Shown piece after piece: positions 1 through 5,153 of a stretch of 5,153 nt of DNA (position 1 is its first letter; every line of letters starts with the position of its first letter). This DNA comes from Microthrixaceae bacterium (lineage in GTDB: Bacteria; Actinomycetota; Acidimicrobiia; Acidimicrobiales; Acidimicrobilacustridaceae). The stretch lies in contig JAHFUU010000247.1 of the NCBI GenBank assembly GCA_023264915.1, positions 1 to 5,153 on the forward strand, given 5' to 3'. The position numbers were made by a program, and so were the translations under genes. Under the pieces are notes generated by a model that was not told where the DNA came from, searched no databases, and saw nothing but the letters and a program-made list of their open reading frames with translations.

Positions 1-101
1 TCCTCAAGCTGTACCCCGACCTCACGCCTGAGGCCGTGGACGACGCGATCGAGCTGGAGTCGCGACTGAATGCCGACGGTATCGCACGAACCGCGGCCTG
101 A
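1..101 (+). CDS. DUF433-type antitoxin, C-terminal fragment (5' end outside window)
   Basis: The reading frame is open from base 3 and encodes 32 residues ending in TGA at 99-101. The visible peptide starts LKLYPDLTPEAVDDAIELES and ends GIARTAA. The pattern 'LYPDLTPEAVDDAI' matches the last helix-turn-helix segment of DUF433 proteins, small DNA-binding antitoxins (VapB-like), where a 'YPDLT.EDV..AL' motif is usual. Such proteins normally bind their partner toxin and repress their own operon; this is family knowledge, not seen here. The next frame begins inside this gene (ATG at 70) and resembles the start of a PIN-like toxin, which is the usual antitoxin-toxin order and supports the call. Only about a third of a usual DUF433 protein is visible, so the family assignment rests on one motif plus context. 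Confidence 0.6.
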   Translation, partial: LKLYPDLTPEAVDDAIELESRLNADGIARTAA

Positions 102-183
102 GCCGTTCTCGCTGCTCCTCGATCAAGGCTTCCCGAAACCGACTGCCTTCGCCGTCGCGGAGCTCGATCAGTCTGTCCCTTGA
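70..183 (+). pseudogene. Truncated PIN-like toxin remnant (37 residues)
   Basis: An ATG at 70-72 opens a frame that overlaps the upstream antitoxin gene by 32 bases and stops at TGA 181-183. It contains LLLDQGFPKPTAFAVAELDQ at residues 15-34. The 'LLDQGFP.P..F....LD' pattern resembles the N-terminus of PIN-like (Mut7-C/DUF5615-like) toxins that sit after DUF433 antitoxins, with the aspartate in 'LLD' being the first acidic residue of the nuclease site. Intact members run to roughly 100 residues or more; here the similarity stops after residue 37 and the sequence changes into repeats from 193. I infer a toxin broken by deletion or recombination, hence inactive. The true start could differ, since no Shine-Dalgarno is obvious. 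An unrelated short ORF cannot be excluded. Confidence 0.5.
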
Positions 184-482
184 GCGCCATACCACAACCC
201 TGGGGGTTTTCGAAGGTTCTGCCTCTCACAACCCTGGGGGTTTTGGTAGGAATCTCCGGCCGCCGATCCGGTTTTGGGAGGGAAGCCAGAAGGTTCCTCG
301 GGTCGCCTTCCTTCATGGGCCGCTCGATCTGGCCCGCGCGCTCACGATGACCCTCATGGGCCCCGTGGCCGCACGGTTCGAGCACGGCTCGACGACAAGG
401 TCCGCGCGCGATGGAACAGCTCTCGGGTCGCGGCTGCAACCTCGTGGCGGCCGGATCGATCATGCTGTGACACGATCAGCGT
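184..482. other. Intergenic region without a recognisable gene
   Basis: Between the toxin remnant and the GT4 gene I see no reading frame with protein-like composition. Short frames here are arginine- and serine-rich and match no family I know. The left part (193-281) holds the repeats described separately; the rest (282-482) shows nothing convincing. The promoter of the GT4 gene presumably lies here, but no clear -35/-10 pair can be pointed out. Confidence 0.6.
193..244. repeat. Two identical 18-bp direct repeats, with a degenerate third copy downstream
   Basis: The 18-mer CACAACCCTGGGGGTTTT occurs at 193-210 and again at 227-244, a period of 34 bp. Each copy contains a small hairpin, AACCC-TGG-GGGTT, followed by two more T. 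A weaker third copy is visible at 270-281 (GGTTTTGGGAGG), lining up with GGTTTTGGTAGG at 239-250 and GGTTTTCGAAGG at 205-216. The repeats begin 10 bp after the stop of the truncated toxin frame. They are too few and too short for a CRISPR array. They may be a small dispersed repeat, protein-binding sites or a recombination scar; the sequence does not decide. Confidence 0.7.
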
Positions 483-1754
483 GTGCGAGTGCTTCAGGTG
501 ATCGACAGCTTGGACCAGGGAGGTGCCGAGCGGTCACTCGTCGAGATGGTGGGAGGGTTCACCGCTGCTGGCATCGACGTGACGATCGCGGTGCTGCGCG
601 GTGGCGGCGTGTTCACCGAGGCTGCCGTTGGCGCGGGTGCCTCGATCGTCGAGCTCGGCGGTTTCACCGGTACCGGCAAGCGGCCTCGGCCCACCCGCAT
701 GAGCGGTGAGGTCGTGAGCCTTCAAGGCCGTCGCGGCAAGGGCATGCCGGCCCACGTGCGCGCTGTCGGTGAGGTGATCGAGCGCCGATCAGCCGAGCTG
801 GTGCACACGACCTTGTTCGAGGCCAGCATCGCCGGTCGCACAGCTGCGGCCCTGCGCGGCGTCCCGTCGGTCACCAGCGTCGTGAACACGCCCTACGGGC
901 CCGACCAGCTCACGGGTCTCAGGCGGTCGATCGGCGTGCGAGCCGCCCAGGCACTTGACATCGCAACCGCCCGGCTGGTCGACCGGTTCCACGCCAACGC
1001 GTCCCATGTGGCCGACACGATGTCTGCACGGCTGCTCGTCCCCCGAGAGCGGTTCGAGGTGATCCCCCGCGGGCGCGACGCTGCTCGGCTCGGGCGGCGG
1101 ACACCCGAGCGGCGAGCCAGGGTGCGGGCGACCCTGGGCATCGACGCGTCGACACCTGTCGTGCTGTGCGCTGCCCGACACGAATCCCTCAAAGGCCTCG
1201 ACACGGCGATCGAGGTCGTGTCCCGGCTGCTGGTCGACCGTCCGAAGCTGCGGCTGCTGATCGCCGGGCGCGAAGGCAACCAGACACAGAGCCTGAGGCG
1301 GCTCATCTCAAGCGCGGGTGCCGGCGATACCGTCGAGCTGCTCGGCCACCGAGACGACGTCGCCGACCTGCTCGCCGCGTCGGATGCGTTCTTGTTGCCC
1401 TCACGGCGCGAGGGCCTGCCCGGGGTCCTCATCGAGGCCATGGCCCTGGAGGTCCCGATCGTGGCCACCGACCTGCCCGGGGTCCGCGAGGTGCTCGGCA
1501 TCGGTCCGGGGCTGCTGGCCCGCCCCGACGACGCCGACCGCCTCGGTGCTCTCCTGCGCAAGGCCCTCGGCGGTGAGGATGCATCGAGATCTGGCCAGTG
1601 GGACCCCGCGGGAGCCACCACCGACCTTCGGCAGCGCTTCGAGCAGCACCACACCATCGAAGCCGTCACGTCACAGATGACCGACCTCTACCGGCGAGTC
1701 CACGAACGTCACGCAAGTCGGCCTCATCATCGCCCTGGCCGACCCGGCCGGTGA
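483..1754 (+). CDS. GT4-family glycosyltransferase (GT-B fold)
   Basis: A 423-residue protein with the two Rossmann-like domains of retaining GT4 enzymes, which transfer a sugar from a nucleotide-sugar to an acceptor, here probably a lipid-linked glycan at the inner membrane face. The N-terminal domain (about 1-195) opens with a beta strand, MRVLQVIDSL, and the glycine pair of DQGGAER (G13, G14). The C-terminal domain (about 215-395) has ARHESLKG with R232 and K237, the usual diphosphate-binding pair, and the E-x7-E motif at E310 and E318 within REGLPGVLIEAM. VIPRGRD at 194-199 joins the domains, as is common. Length is normal. Donor and acceptor cannot be read from sequence. The GTG start is fixed: an in-frame TGA lies at 468-470 and the first strand begins at residue 2. 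No Shine-Dalgarno is visible. The last 20 residues are basic and low in complexity. A methyltransferase and a GT2 enzyme follow on the same strand. Confidence 0.92.
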   Translation: MRVLQVIDSLDQGGAERSLVEMVGGFTAAGIDVTIAVLRGGGVFTEAAVGAGASIVELGGFTGTGKRPRPTRMSGEVVSLQGRRGKGMPAHVRAVGEVIERRSAELVHTTLFEASIAGRTAAALRGVPSVTSVVNTPYGPDQLTGLRRSIGVRAAQALDIATARLVDRFHANASHVADTMSARLLVPRERFEVIPRGRDAARLGRRTPERRARVRATLGIDASTPVVLCAARHESLKGLDTAIEVVSRLLVDRPKLRLLIAGREGNQTQSLRRLISSAGAGDTVELLGHRDDVADLLAASDAFLLPSRREGLPGVLIEAMALEVPIVATDLPGVREVLGIGPGLLARPDDADRLGALLRKALGGEDASRSGQWDPAGATTDLRQRFEQHHTIEAVTSQMTDLYRRVHERHASRPHHRPGRPGR

Positions 1755-1811
1755 GCCAACGGCCGGCTTCCACAACAGATTGTCGATGCTTCTCTCAAGC
1801 CCCTGACAGCC

Positions 1812-1891
1812 TCGGGGGCTGCGCCCCCGACGCACCCTGCGGGTGCTCCCCATCGCCGGCCGGCTCCTGGCGGTCGCGCCGCCGGCCGGCG
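1812..1891. repeat. Three consecutive GC-rich stem-loops
   Basis: Three hairpins follow one another. The first, 1812-1830, is TCGGGGGC-TGC-GCCCCCGA, an 8-bp perfect stem. The second, 1832-1846, is GCACCC-TGC-GGGTGC, a 6-bp perfect stem with the same TGC loop. The third, 1854-1891, pairs CGCCGGCCGGC (1854-1864) with GCCGGCCGGCG (1881-1891) over 11 bp and continues inward as a 4-bp stem GGCG-GTCG-CGCC (1869-1880), leaving a 4-base bulge on the left arm. The cluster begins 58 bp after the GT4 stop. It could end GT4 transcription, though no T-run follows any stem. It could also be a REP-like repetitive element or a structured RNA. The pairing is read directly from sequence; the role is open. Confidence 0.7.
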
Positions 1892-1940
1892 CTTGCCGCA
1901 TCGCGAACAAATTGGGGATACCGGCACGGCAAGCGCCTGG

Positions 1941-2016
1941 TCTCCGGTACTCCCGCTTCTGTGCCATCTGGAGCCGAAGGTCGGCATGGGGATGGCTCAT
2001 CTGCTCTCCGGTACTC
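1941..2016. repeat. 12-bp direct repeat upstream of the methyltransferase gene
   Basis: TCTCCGGTACTC occurs at 1941-1952 and at 2005-2016, 64 bp apart. The second copy ends 35 bp before the GTG start of the methyltransferase gene. Two copies of a 12-mer so close together are unlikely by chance even in GC-rich DNA, and they could be a regulator's binding sites. No inverted symmetry beyond the GTAC centre is seen. Confidence 0.45.
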
Positions 2017-2051
2017 TCCGGCGATGATTTCGCGCCCGCCTGTGAGGGTCA

Positions 2052-2969
2052 GTGCAACCGGTGGATGAGCTATCAGAGCACCGCTACGGCAAGGCCTTCC
2101 TCGATGCGCTGAGCGAGTTCCTCGCGACCCGGGGCGGGGACCGGTGGCTGGAGCTTCACGGCAGCGGGCCCCGCAGCCGGATGGCGCGTTTCGAGGCCGC
2201 GACGCTTCCCGAGATCGAACGGCACTGCGGTCCCGTCGCGGGCAAGCGCGTCCTTGACTTCGGCTGCGGCACGGGGACGATCACTCCGTCGTTGGCCGAT
2301 CGCGCCAGCCAGGTCTACGCCTTTGACATCTCCGAACCCGCCATCGCCCTGACCCGCATGCGCTTGGCAGACCACGCCATCGCCAGTGTCAAGGTCCTGT
2401 GTGCCCAGTCGTACTCAGATGTCGCAGAACCCGCGGGCCAGTTCGACCTCGTGTTGATGCACGCCGTCTTCGAGCACGTCCCGCTGTCGATCCCGGGGCT
2501 TCGCGCAATGGTTCTGGGTGAGGCCTTCGATGCCGTGAGCCCCGGCGGGCACCTGGTCATCTGCGAGTCGCCCAACCGGCTCTGGCCGCGAGACATCTAC
2601 TGCACGGGCCTGTGGGGCATCCCCTGGACCCGCGGCGGATCCAGATGGGCATATGAGCGAGCGGTCCACAAGGGCCGCCACGCCGACCCTGAAGGGCGAG
2701 GCCCGATCAGCCTGGAAGAGCGGGGCGCATGGGGGTTCACCTACTGGGCGCTGCGCCGGTACCTGCACGACCGTCCCCATGAGATCCTCAACGCCCAGGC
2801 AGGCCATGACCGCTGGGTCCGCTACGGGCGCCGGCTGTCCGCTCGCCGCCGCCTCTTCGAGACCGCCGCGTACTACGGGCTCACCAGGACCGCCAAGGTC
2901 CCGGTCGTGGCCCTCGCCCCGATGCTCTCCCCGGTCGTCATCGCCAAGCCCGCACGAGCACCTCGGTGA
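2052..2969 (+). CDS. Class I SAM-dependent methyltransferase
   Basis: A 305-residue protein with a seven-strand Rossmann methyltransferase core. Motif I, VLDFGCGTG, is at 67-75 and binds S-adenosylmethionine. The acidic residue after strand 2 is D92 in YAFDIS, where the SAM ribose is usually held. FDLVLMHAVFEHV at 131-143 is the strand 4 motif, and SPGGHLVI at 163-170 the strand 5 region typical of Methyltransf_11/23/25 proteins. About 60 residues precede the core and 130 follow; the C-terminal part (180-305) is rich in W, Y and R and probably forms the acceptor site. Placed between two glycosyltransferases, it likely O-methylates a sugar of the same glycan; this is inference from context. 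The GTG start is bounded by an in-frame TGA at 2043-2045; GAGGG at 2044-2048 is a close, weak Shine-Dalgarno. A second GTG at 2061 is possible but less well placed. Confidence 0.88.
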   Translation: MQPVDELSEHRYGKAFLDALSEFLATRGGDRWLELHGSGPRSRMARFEAATLPEIERHCGPVAGKRVLDFGCGTGTITPSLADRASQVYAFDISEPAIALTRMRLADHAIASVKVLCAQSYSDVAEPAGQFDLVLMHAVFEHVPLSIPGLRAMVLGEAFDAVSPGGHLVICESPNRLWPRDIYCTGLWGIPWTRGGSRWAYERAVHKGRHADPEGRGPISLEERGAWGFTYWALRRYLHDRPHEILNAQAGHDRWVRYGRRLSARRRLFETAAYYGLTRTAKVPVVALAPMLSPVVIAKPARAPR

Positions 2970-2993
2970 CCCGTGCCGCGGGTTGCCCGGCCG

Positions 2994-3052
2994 GGCCCGG
3001 GGTGCTCCGGGGTTCGGTCCGCTCGCAGCTGGCAGCGCGAGCACCCCGGGCC
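2994..3052. terminator. 14-bp perfect inverted repeat; possible terminator or attenuator
   Basis: GGCCCGGGGTGCTC (2994-3007) pairs perfectly with GAGCACCCCGGGCC (3039-3052) around a 31-base loop, 24 bp after the methyltransferase stop. No T-run follows, so this is not a classical intrinsic terminator, though GC-rich actinobacteria often have such U-less stems after genes. A second hairpin uses part of the same right arm: GCTCGC (3021-3026) with GCGAGC (3037-3042), extended inward by GCT-GGC-AGC (3028-3036). Only one of the two can form at a time, a layout also seen in attenuators. The role is inferred. Confidence 0.45.
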
Positions 3053-3131
3053 GGTGTGGATCCCTGTGTGAGTAGACCGCGGGAGGGGTGGATCGGGACG
3101 GCGGCGGGCGCGCTCGGTGGGGTCTGCAATC

Positions 3132-4829
3132 ATGGCGACGGTGCGAACGGATCGGCGAAGCGTCTCGGTTCTGGTGGTTTCCTGGCGCACGCGTGAGCTG
3201 CTCGAGAGGATGATCGAGTCGACCCTGAGGACCCTGGAGGCTGACTGCCCAGGGTGGGCCGTCGAGGTGATCGTCGTGGACAACGACCCGTCCGATGGCA
3301 CCTCAGAGATGGTGAGGCGGCGCTTCGGTGAGGACCCGCGAGTGACCTTGATCGAGAGCTCGTGGAACTCCGGCTACGCCGAGGGCAACAACCGCGCCCT
3401 GCGCCAGGCCACCGGCTACTGGCTGGTGGTGGCCAACCCCGACCTGGTGCTCTGCGCCGGCCAGATCGCCGCGCTCGTCGATCATCTCGACACCCATCCC
3501 GAAGCAGGGCTGGCAACGGCCACCCTCGTCGGCCCCGACGGCGGCCGCCAGCACATGCACCGTGGCCTGCCAGAGCTCCCCCTCGTGTTCGGGTACTACA
3601 CCAGGACGGGCCGCCGCATCGACCACCGCCTGCTCGGTGGCCGGCTGCGGCGCCGCTATCTGGGCATGGACCTGCCACAGCAAGGAGTCGTGGACATGCC
3701 TCAAGCCGCCGGGGCGTTCCTGGCGCTGGGGCGCCGGACCCTCGATCTGATCGGCGGGTCGCTGTTCGACGAGGCAATGCCGATACTGGTCAACGACGTC
3801 GACCTGAGCCGCCGGGTCCACGATGCCGGCCTCGAGGTGCACCTGCTCGCCGGCTGCCGCGTCGAGCACCTCGGGGGCGGAAGCCTCGACCAGCTCGGCC
3901 GGGCCGAGATGCAAGGGCGGCTCTGGGCGGGCCTGCACGCCTACTACCGATCGCACGAACCGCGGTGGAAGCGGGCCGCTCTCGCAGCGATCGAGCCGCG
4001 CGCGGCCCGAACCGCGCGCCGCGGCCCGGTTGCCGAAGTGCCCGAGGTTCCGGGCCTCGACCCGGCGCCGCTCGTGTCGATCGTCGTGATCTCCTACAAC
4101 TACGGGCACTTCCTCGGCGAGGCGATAGAGAGCGCCCTGCACCAGAGCTGGCCCAAGACCGAGATCGTGGTCGTCGACGACGGCTCGACAGATGACACCG
4201 CGCAAGTGGCCGCGAGGTTCGCGCCCGCGGGTGTGCGGTACCTCCACAAGCCCAACGGCGGCCTGTCCCAGGCACGAAACGTCGGCGCGCGGGTCGCGGC
4301 TGGATCACTGGTCGTCTTCCTCGACGCCGATGACCGCCTCGAACCCGAGATGGTCGAGCACTGCATCGAGGCCCTCGCGCGCGACCCGGGGGCCGCGTTC
4401 GCCTTCCCCCAGGTGCGCAGCTTCGGGGATGCCGAATCGGTGACCGCTCTCACGGGCTGGGACATCGACCGGCTCAAGGCTGGCAACTACATCCAGCCCA
4501 CCTACCTCATCCACGCCCCGCTCGTGCGCTCGCACCGCTATGACGAGACCAACCGGGTGGGCTGGGAGGACTGGGACTTCTTGCTGGCCCTGGCCGAGGA
4601 GGGCCACCATGGCGTGCTGGTCGACGAGCCGCTCGTGTGCTACCGCCGGCACGGGTCGAACATGACCGCCGCGATCGTCGGCAAGACGAGCACAGCCCTG
4701 CTGGCCAGGGTGCTTCGGCGACACGCCCGGTTCGTCGGCTACCGCCGCTGGCTCGCTGCGGAGCGCCGCAACCTCAGACTGCGAGCCGGGCTCGCCCGCC
4801 GCCGGTTGCGCTCGCGCCGATCCCTGTGA
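3132..4829 (+). CDS. Tandem GT2-GT2 glycosyltransferase (two GT-A domains)
   Basis: A 565-residue protein made of two complete GT2-like domains, each expected to add a sugar by inversion. Domain 1 (about 12-245) has VDNDPSDGT at 49-57 and NPD at 102-104 in place of the usual DxD, as in rhamnosyltransferase-like (WcaE/RfbF) enzymes, then NDVDL at 221-225. After a roughly 65-residue linker, domain 2 (about 313-510) has VDDGSTDD at 348-355, DADD at 398-401 as metal-binding DxD, and WEDWDF at 478-483, the usual catalytic-base region. The C-terminus (530-565) is very basic, with many arginines, and may bind phospholipid. No membrane segment or signal peptide is seen, so the site is cytoplasmic or membrane-associated. 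ATG 3132 is chosen because GGTGGGG at 3116-3122 sits 9 bases upstream; an in-frame GTG at 3117 would add five residues but lacks a ribosome binding site. It could add two successive sugars. Donors are unknown. Confidence 0.9.
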   Translation: MATVRTDRRSVSVLVVSWRTRELLERMIESTLRTLEADCPGWAVEVIVVDNDPSDGTSEMVRRRFGEDPRVTLIESSWNSGYAEGNNRALRQATGYWLVVANPDLVLCAGQIAALVDHLDTHPEAGLATATLVGPDGGRQHMHRGLPELPLVFGYYTRTGRRIDHRLLGGRLRRRYLGMDLPQQGVVDMPQAAGAFLALGRRTLDLIGGSLFDEAMPILVNDVDLSRRVHDAGLEVHLLAGCRVEHLGGGSLDQLGRAEMQGRLWAGLHAYYRSHEPRWKRAALAAIEPRAARTARRGPVAEVPEVPGLDPAPLVSIVVISYNYGHFLGEAIESALHQSWPKTEIVVVDDGSTDDTAQVAARFAPAGVRYLHKPNGGLSQARNVGARVAAGSLVVFLDADDRLEPEMVEHCIEALARDPGAAFAFPQVRSFGDAESVTALTGWDIDRLKAGNYIQPTYLIHAPLVRSHRYDETNRVGWEDWDFLLALAEEGHHGVLVDEPLVCYRRHGSNMTAAIVGKTSTALLARVLRRHARFVGYRRWLAAERRNLRLRAGLARRRLRSRRSL

Positions 4830-4911
4830 CCTCGGTGCCGGGCCATCGCATGCCGCACACCTCCACGGTCCGTAATCTGAGGTGCCGCATTCCGTCGTGA
4901 CATGGGGAGAG

Positions 4912-5153
4912 ATGCCGAACAGCGCACCTACCGGCAAGGGGTCCGGATCCGCACCGAACCGCGACGGGCTGGCTCGCCTCAGGGGTCGGGCCTTGGGTCC
5001 GGTGCGGGCATGGGTCCGGCGTCTCATCCGCGCCGAGCTGGAATCGTCGGTTGCGTTCCCCCCGGCCCTGAGCCTCGAGGATGCCGTGGCCGCTGGCGTG
5101 GCAACCGTCGGTCGGGGATCCTATGGCGACGCGATGGTCTTTCACTACCGCGG
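4912..5153 (+). CDS. Putative hexapeptide (CatB/XAT-like) acetyltransferase, N-terminal part
   Basis: The frame stays open for 80 codons to the window edge, so the 3' end is missing. Residues 1-60 form a basic, arginine-rich leader without clear similarity. Residues 61-80, ending in VATVGRGSYGDAMVFHYR, look like the start of a left-handed beta helix of the xenobiotic acyltransferase type (CatB/Vat, also many polysaccharide O-acetyltransferases), where 'IGR.SYG...V..Y' opens the fold. These enzymes use acetyl-CoA to acetylate a hydroxyl. The catalytic histidine and most hexapeptide repeats would lie beyond the edge, so the call is tentative. Beside glycosyltransferases, sugar acetylation is likelier than drug resistance; this is inference. 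ATG 4912 has GGGGA at 4904-4908 just upstream; an in-frame GTG at 4897 is an alternative start adding five residues. The gene starts 82 bp after the GT2 gene. Confidence 0.55.
   Translation, partial: MPNSAPTGKGSGSAPNRDGLARLRGRALGPVRAWVRRLIRAELESSVAFPPALSLEDAVAAGVATVGRGSYGDAMVFHYR

Larger units (their letters stand above)
1755..2051. other. Non-coding gap between GT4 and methyltransferase genes
   Basis: This 297-bp gap contains no convincing gene. It holds the stem-loop cluster at 1812-1891 and the 12-bp direct repeat at 1941-2016. A short stretch richer in A and T (1906-1920, within an otherwise GC-rich gap) could belong to a promoter for the methyltransferase gene, but no paired -35/-10 boxes are evident. 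The possible frames have arginine-, proline- and alanine-rich translations typical of random high-GC DNA. Confidence 0.6.

Noticed and set aside
193..244. CRISPR array
   Set aside because: Only two exact repeats of 18 bp with a 16-bp spacer, both below the usual CRISPR sizes, and no cas gene nearby.
461..482. TGTGA...TCA pattern resembling a CRP-type site
   Set aside because: The spacing is wrong (five bases instead of six) and the right half-site is incomplete.
274..501. Short + strand frames before the GT4 gene
   Set aside because: Arginine-rich, no motif, no ribosome binding site, and they run into the confirmed GT4 start in another frame.
893..1669. 258-codon open frame on the minus strand
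   Set aside because: It is antisense to the GT4 gene; the translation is a serine- and arginine-rich shadow without recognisable domains.
1683..1806. Frame reading VTQVGLIIALADPAGEP over the end of the GT4 gene
   Set aside because: It looks protein-like for a few residues, but it is closed by a stop just upstream, has no start codon before the protein-like part, and the GT4 frame already reaches a normal family length. A frameshift at the GT4 end is possible but not supported.
3303..4247. 314-codon open frame on the minus strand
   Set aside because: It lies wholly inside the well-supported GT2 gene. Long antisense frames are common in high-GC coding DNA, and the translation shows no family motif.
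4858..4884. CACCTC / GAGGTG inverted repeat between the GT2 and acetyltransferase genes
   Set aside because: Only 6 bp with a 15-base loop, no T-run; expected by chance in GC-rich DNA.

Overview
The window is high-GC DNA with GTG as well as ATG starts, weak or absent Shine-Dalgarno sequences and dense GC-rich hairpins between genes. This fits a high-GC actinobacterium, possibly an environmental lineage, but no rRNA or lineage marker is present and the assignment is an inference. All convincing genes are on the + strand.

Layout. Bases 1-183 hold the end of a DUF433-type antitoxin gene (stop at 101). It overlaps a short reading frame (70-183) that looks like the first part of a PIN-like toxin cut off early. 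Bases 184-482 carry no gene, but contain two identical 18-bp repeats and a weaker third copy. At 483-1754 lies a GT4-type glycosyltransferase. Bases 1755-2051 are non-coding, with three consecutive GC-rich stem-loops and a 12-bp direct repeat. A class I SAM-dependent methyltransferase follows at 2052-2969. A 162-bp gap with a 14-bp perfect inverted repeat precedes a two-domain GT2 glycosyltransferase at 3132-4829. At 4912 a further gene begins and runs off the right edge; its visible end resembles the first turns of a CatB/XAT-type hexapeptide acetyltransferase.

How the genes fit together. Retaining GT4, tandem inverting GT2, methyltransferase and putative O-acetyltransferase is the usual content of a surface or exopolysaccharide locus: sugars are added to a growing, probably lipid-linked, oligosaccharide on the cytoplasmic side and then methylated or acetylated. 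No flippase, polymerase, priming transferase or nucleotide-sugar gene is in the window, so the product cannot be named. The gaps (297, 162 and 82 bp) are wide for an operon and two contain strong hairpins, so transcription may be split into several units. The toxin-antitoxin remnant on the left looks like the border of this accessory region.

I see no clearly new multi-gene system. The points most worth checking are the GT2-GT2 fusion with two different metal-site motifs, the three-hairpin cluster at 1812-1891, the alternative hairpins at 2994-3052, and the truncated toxin beside the 18-bp repeats.
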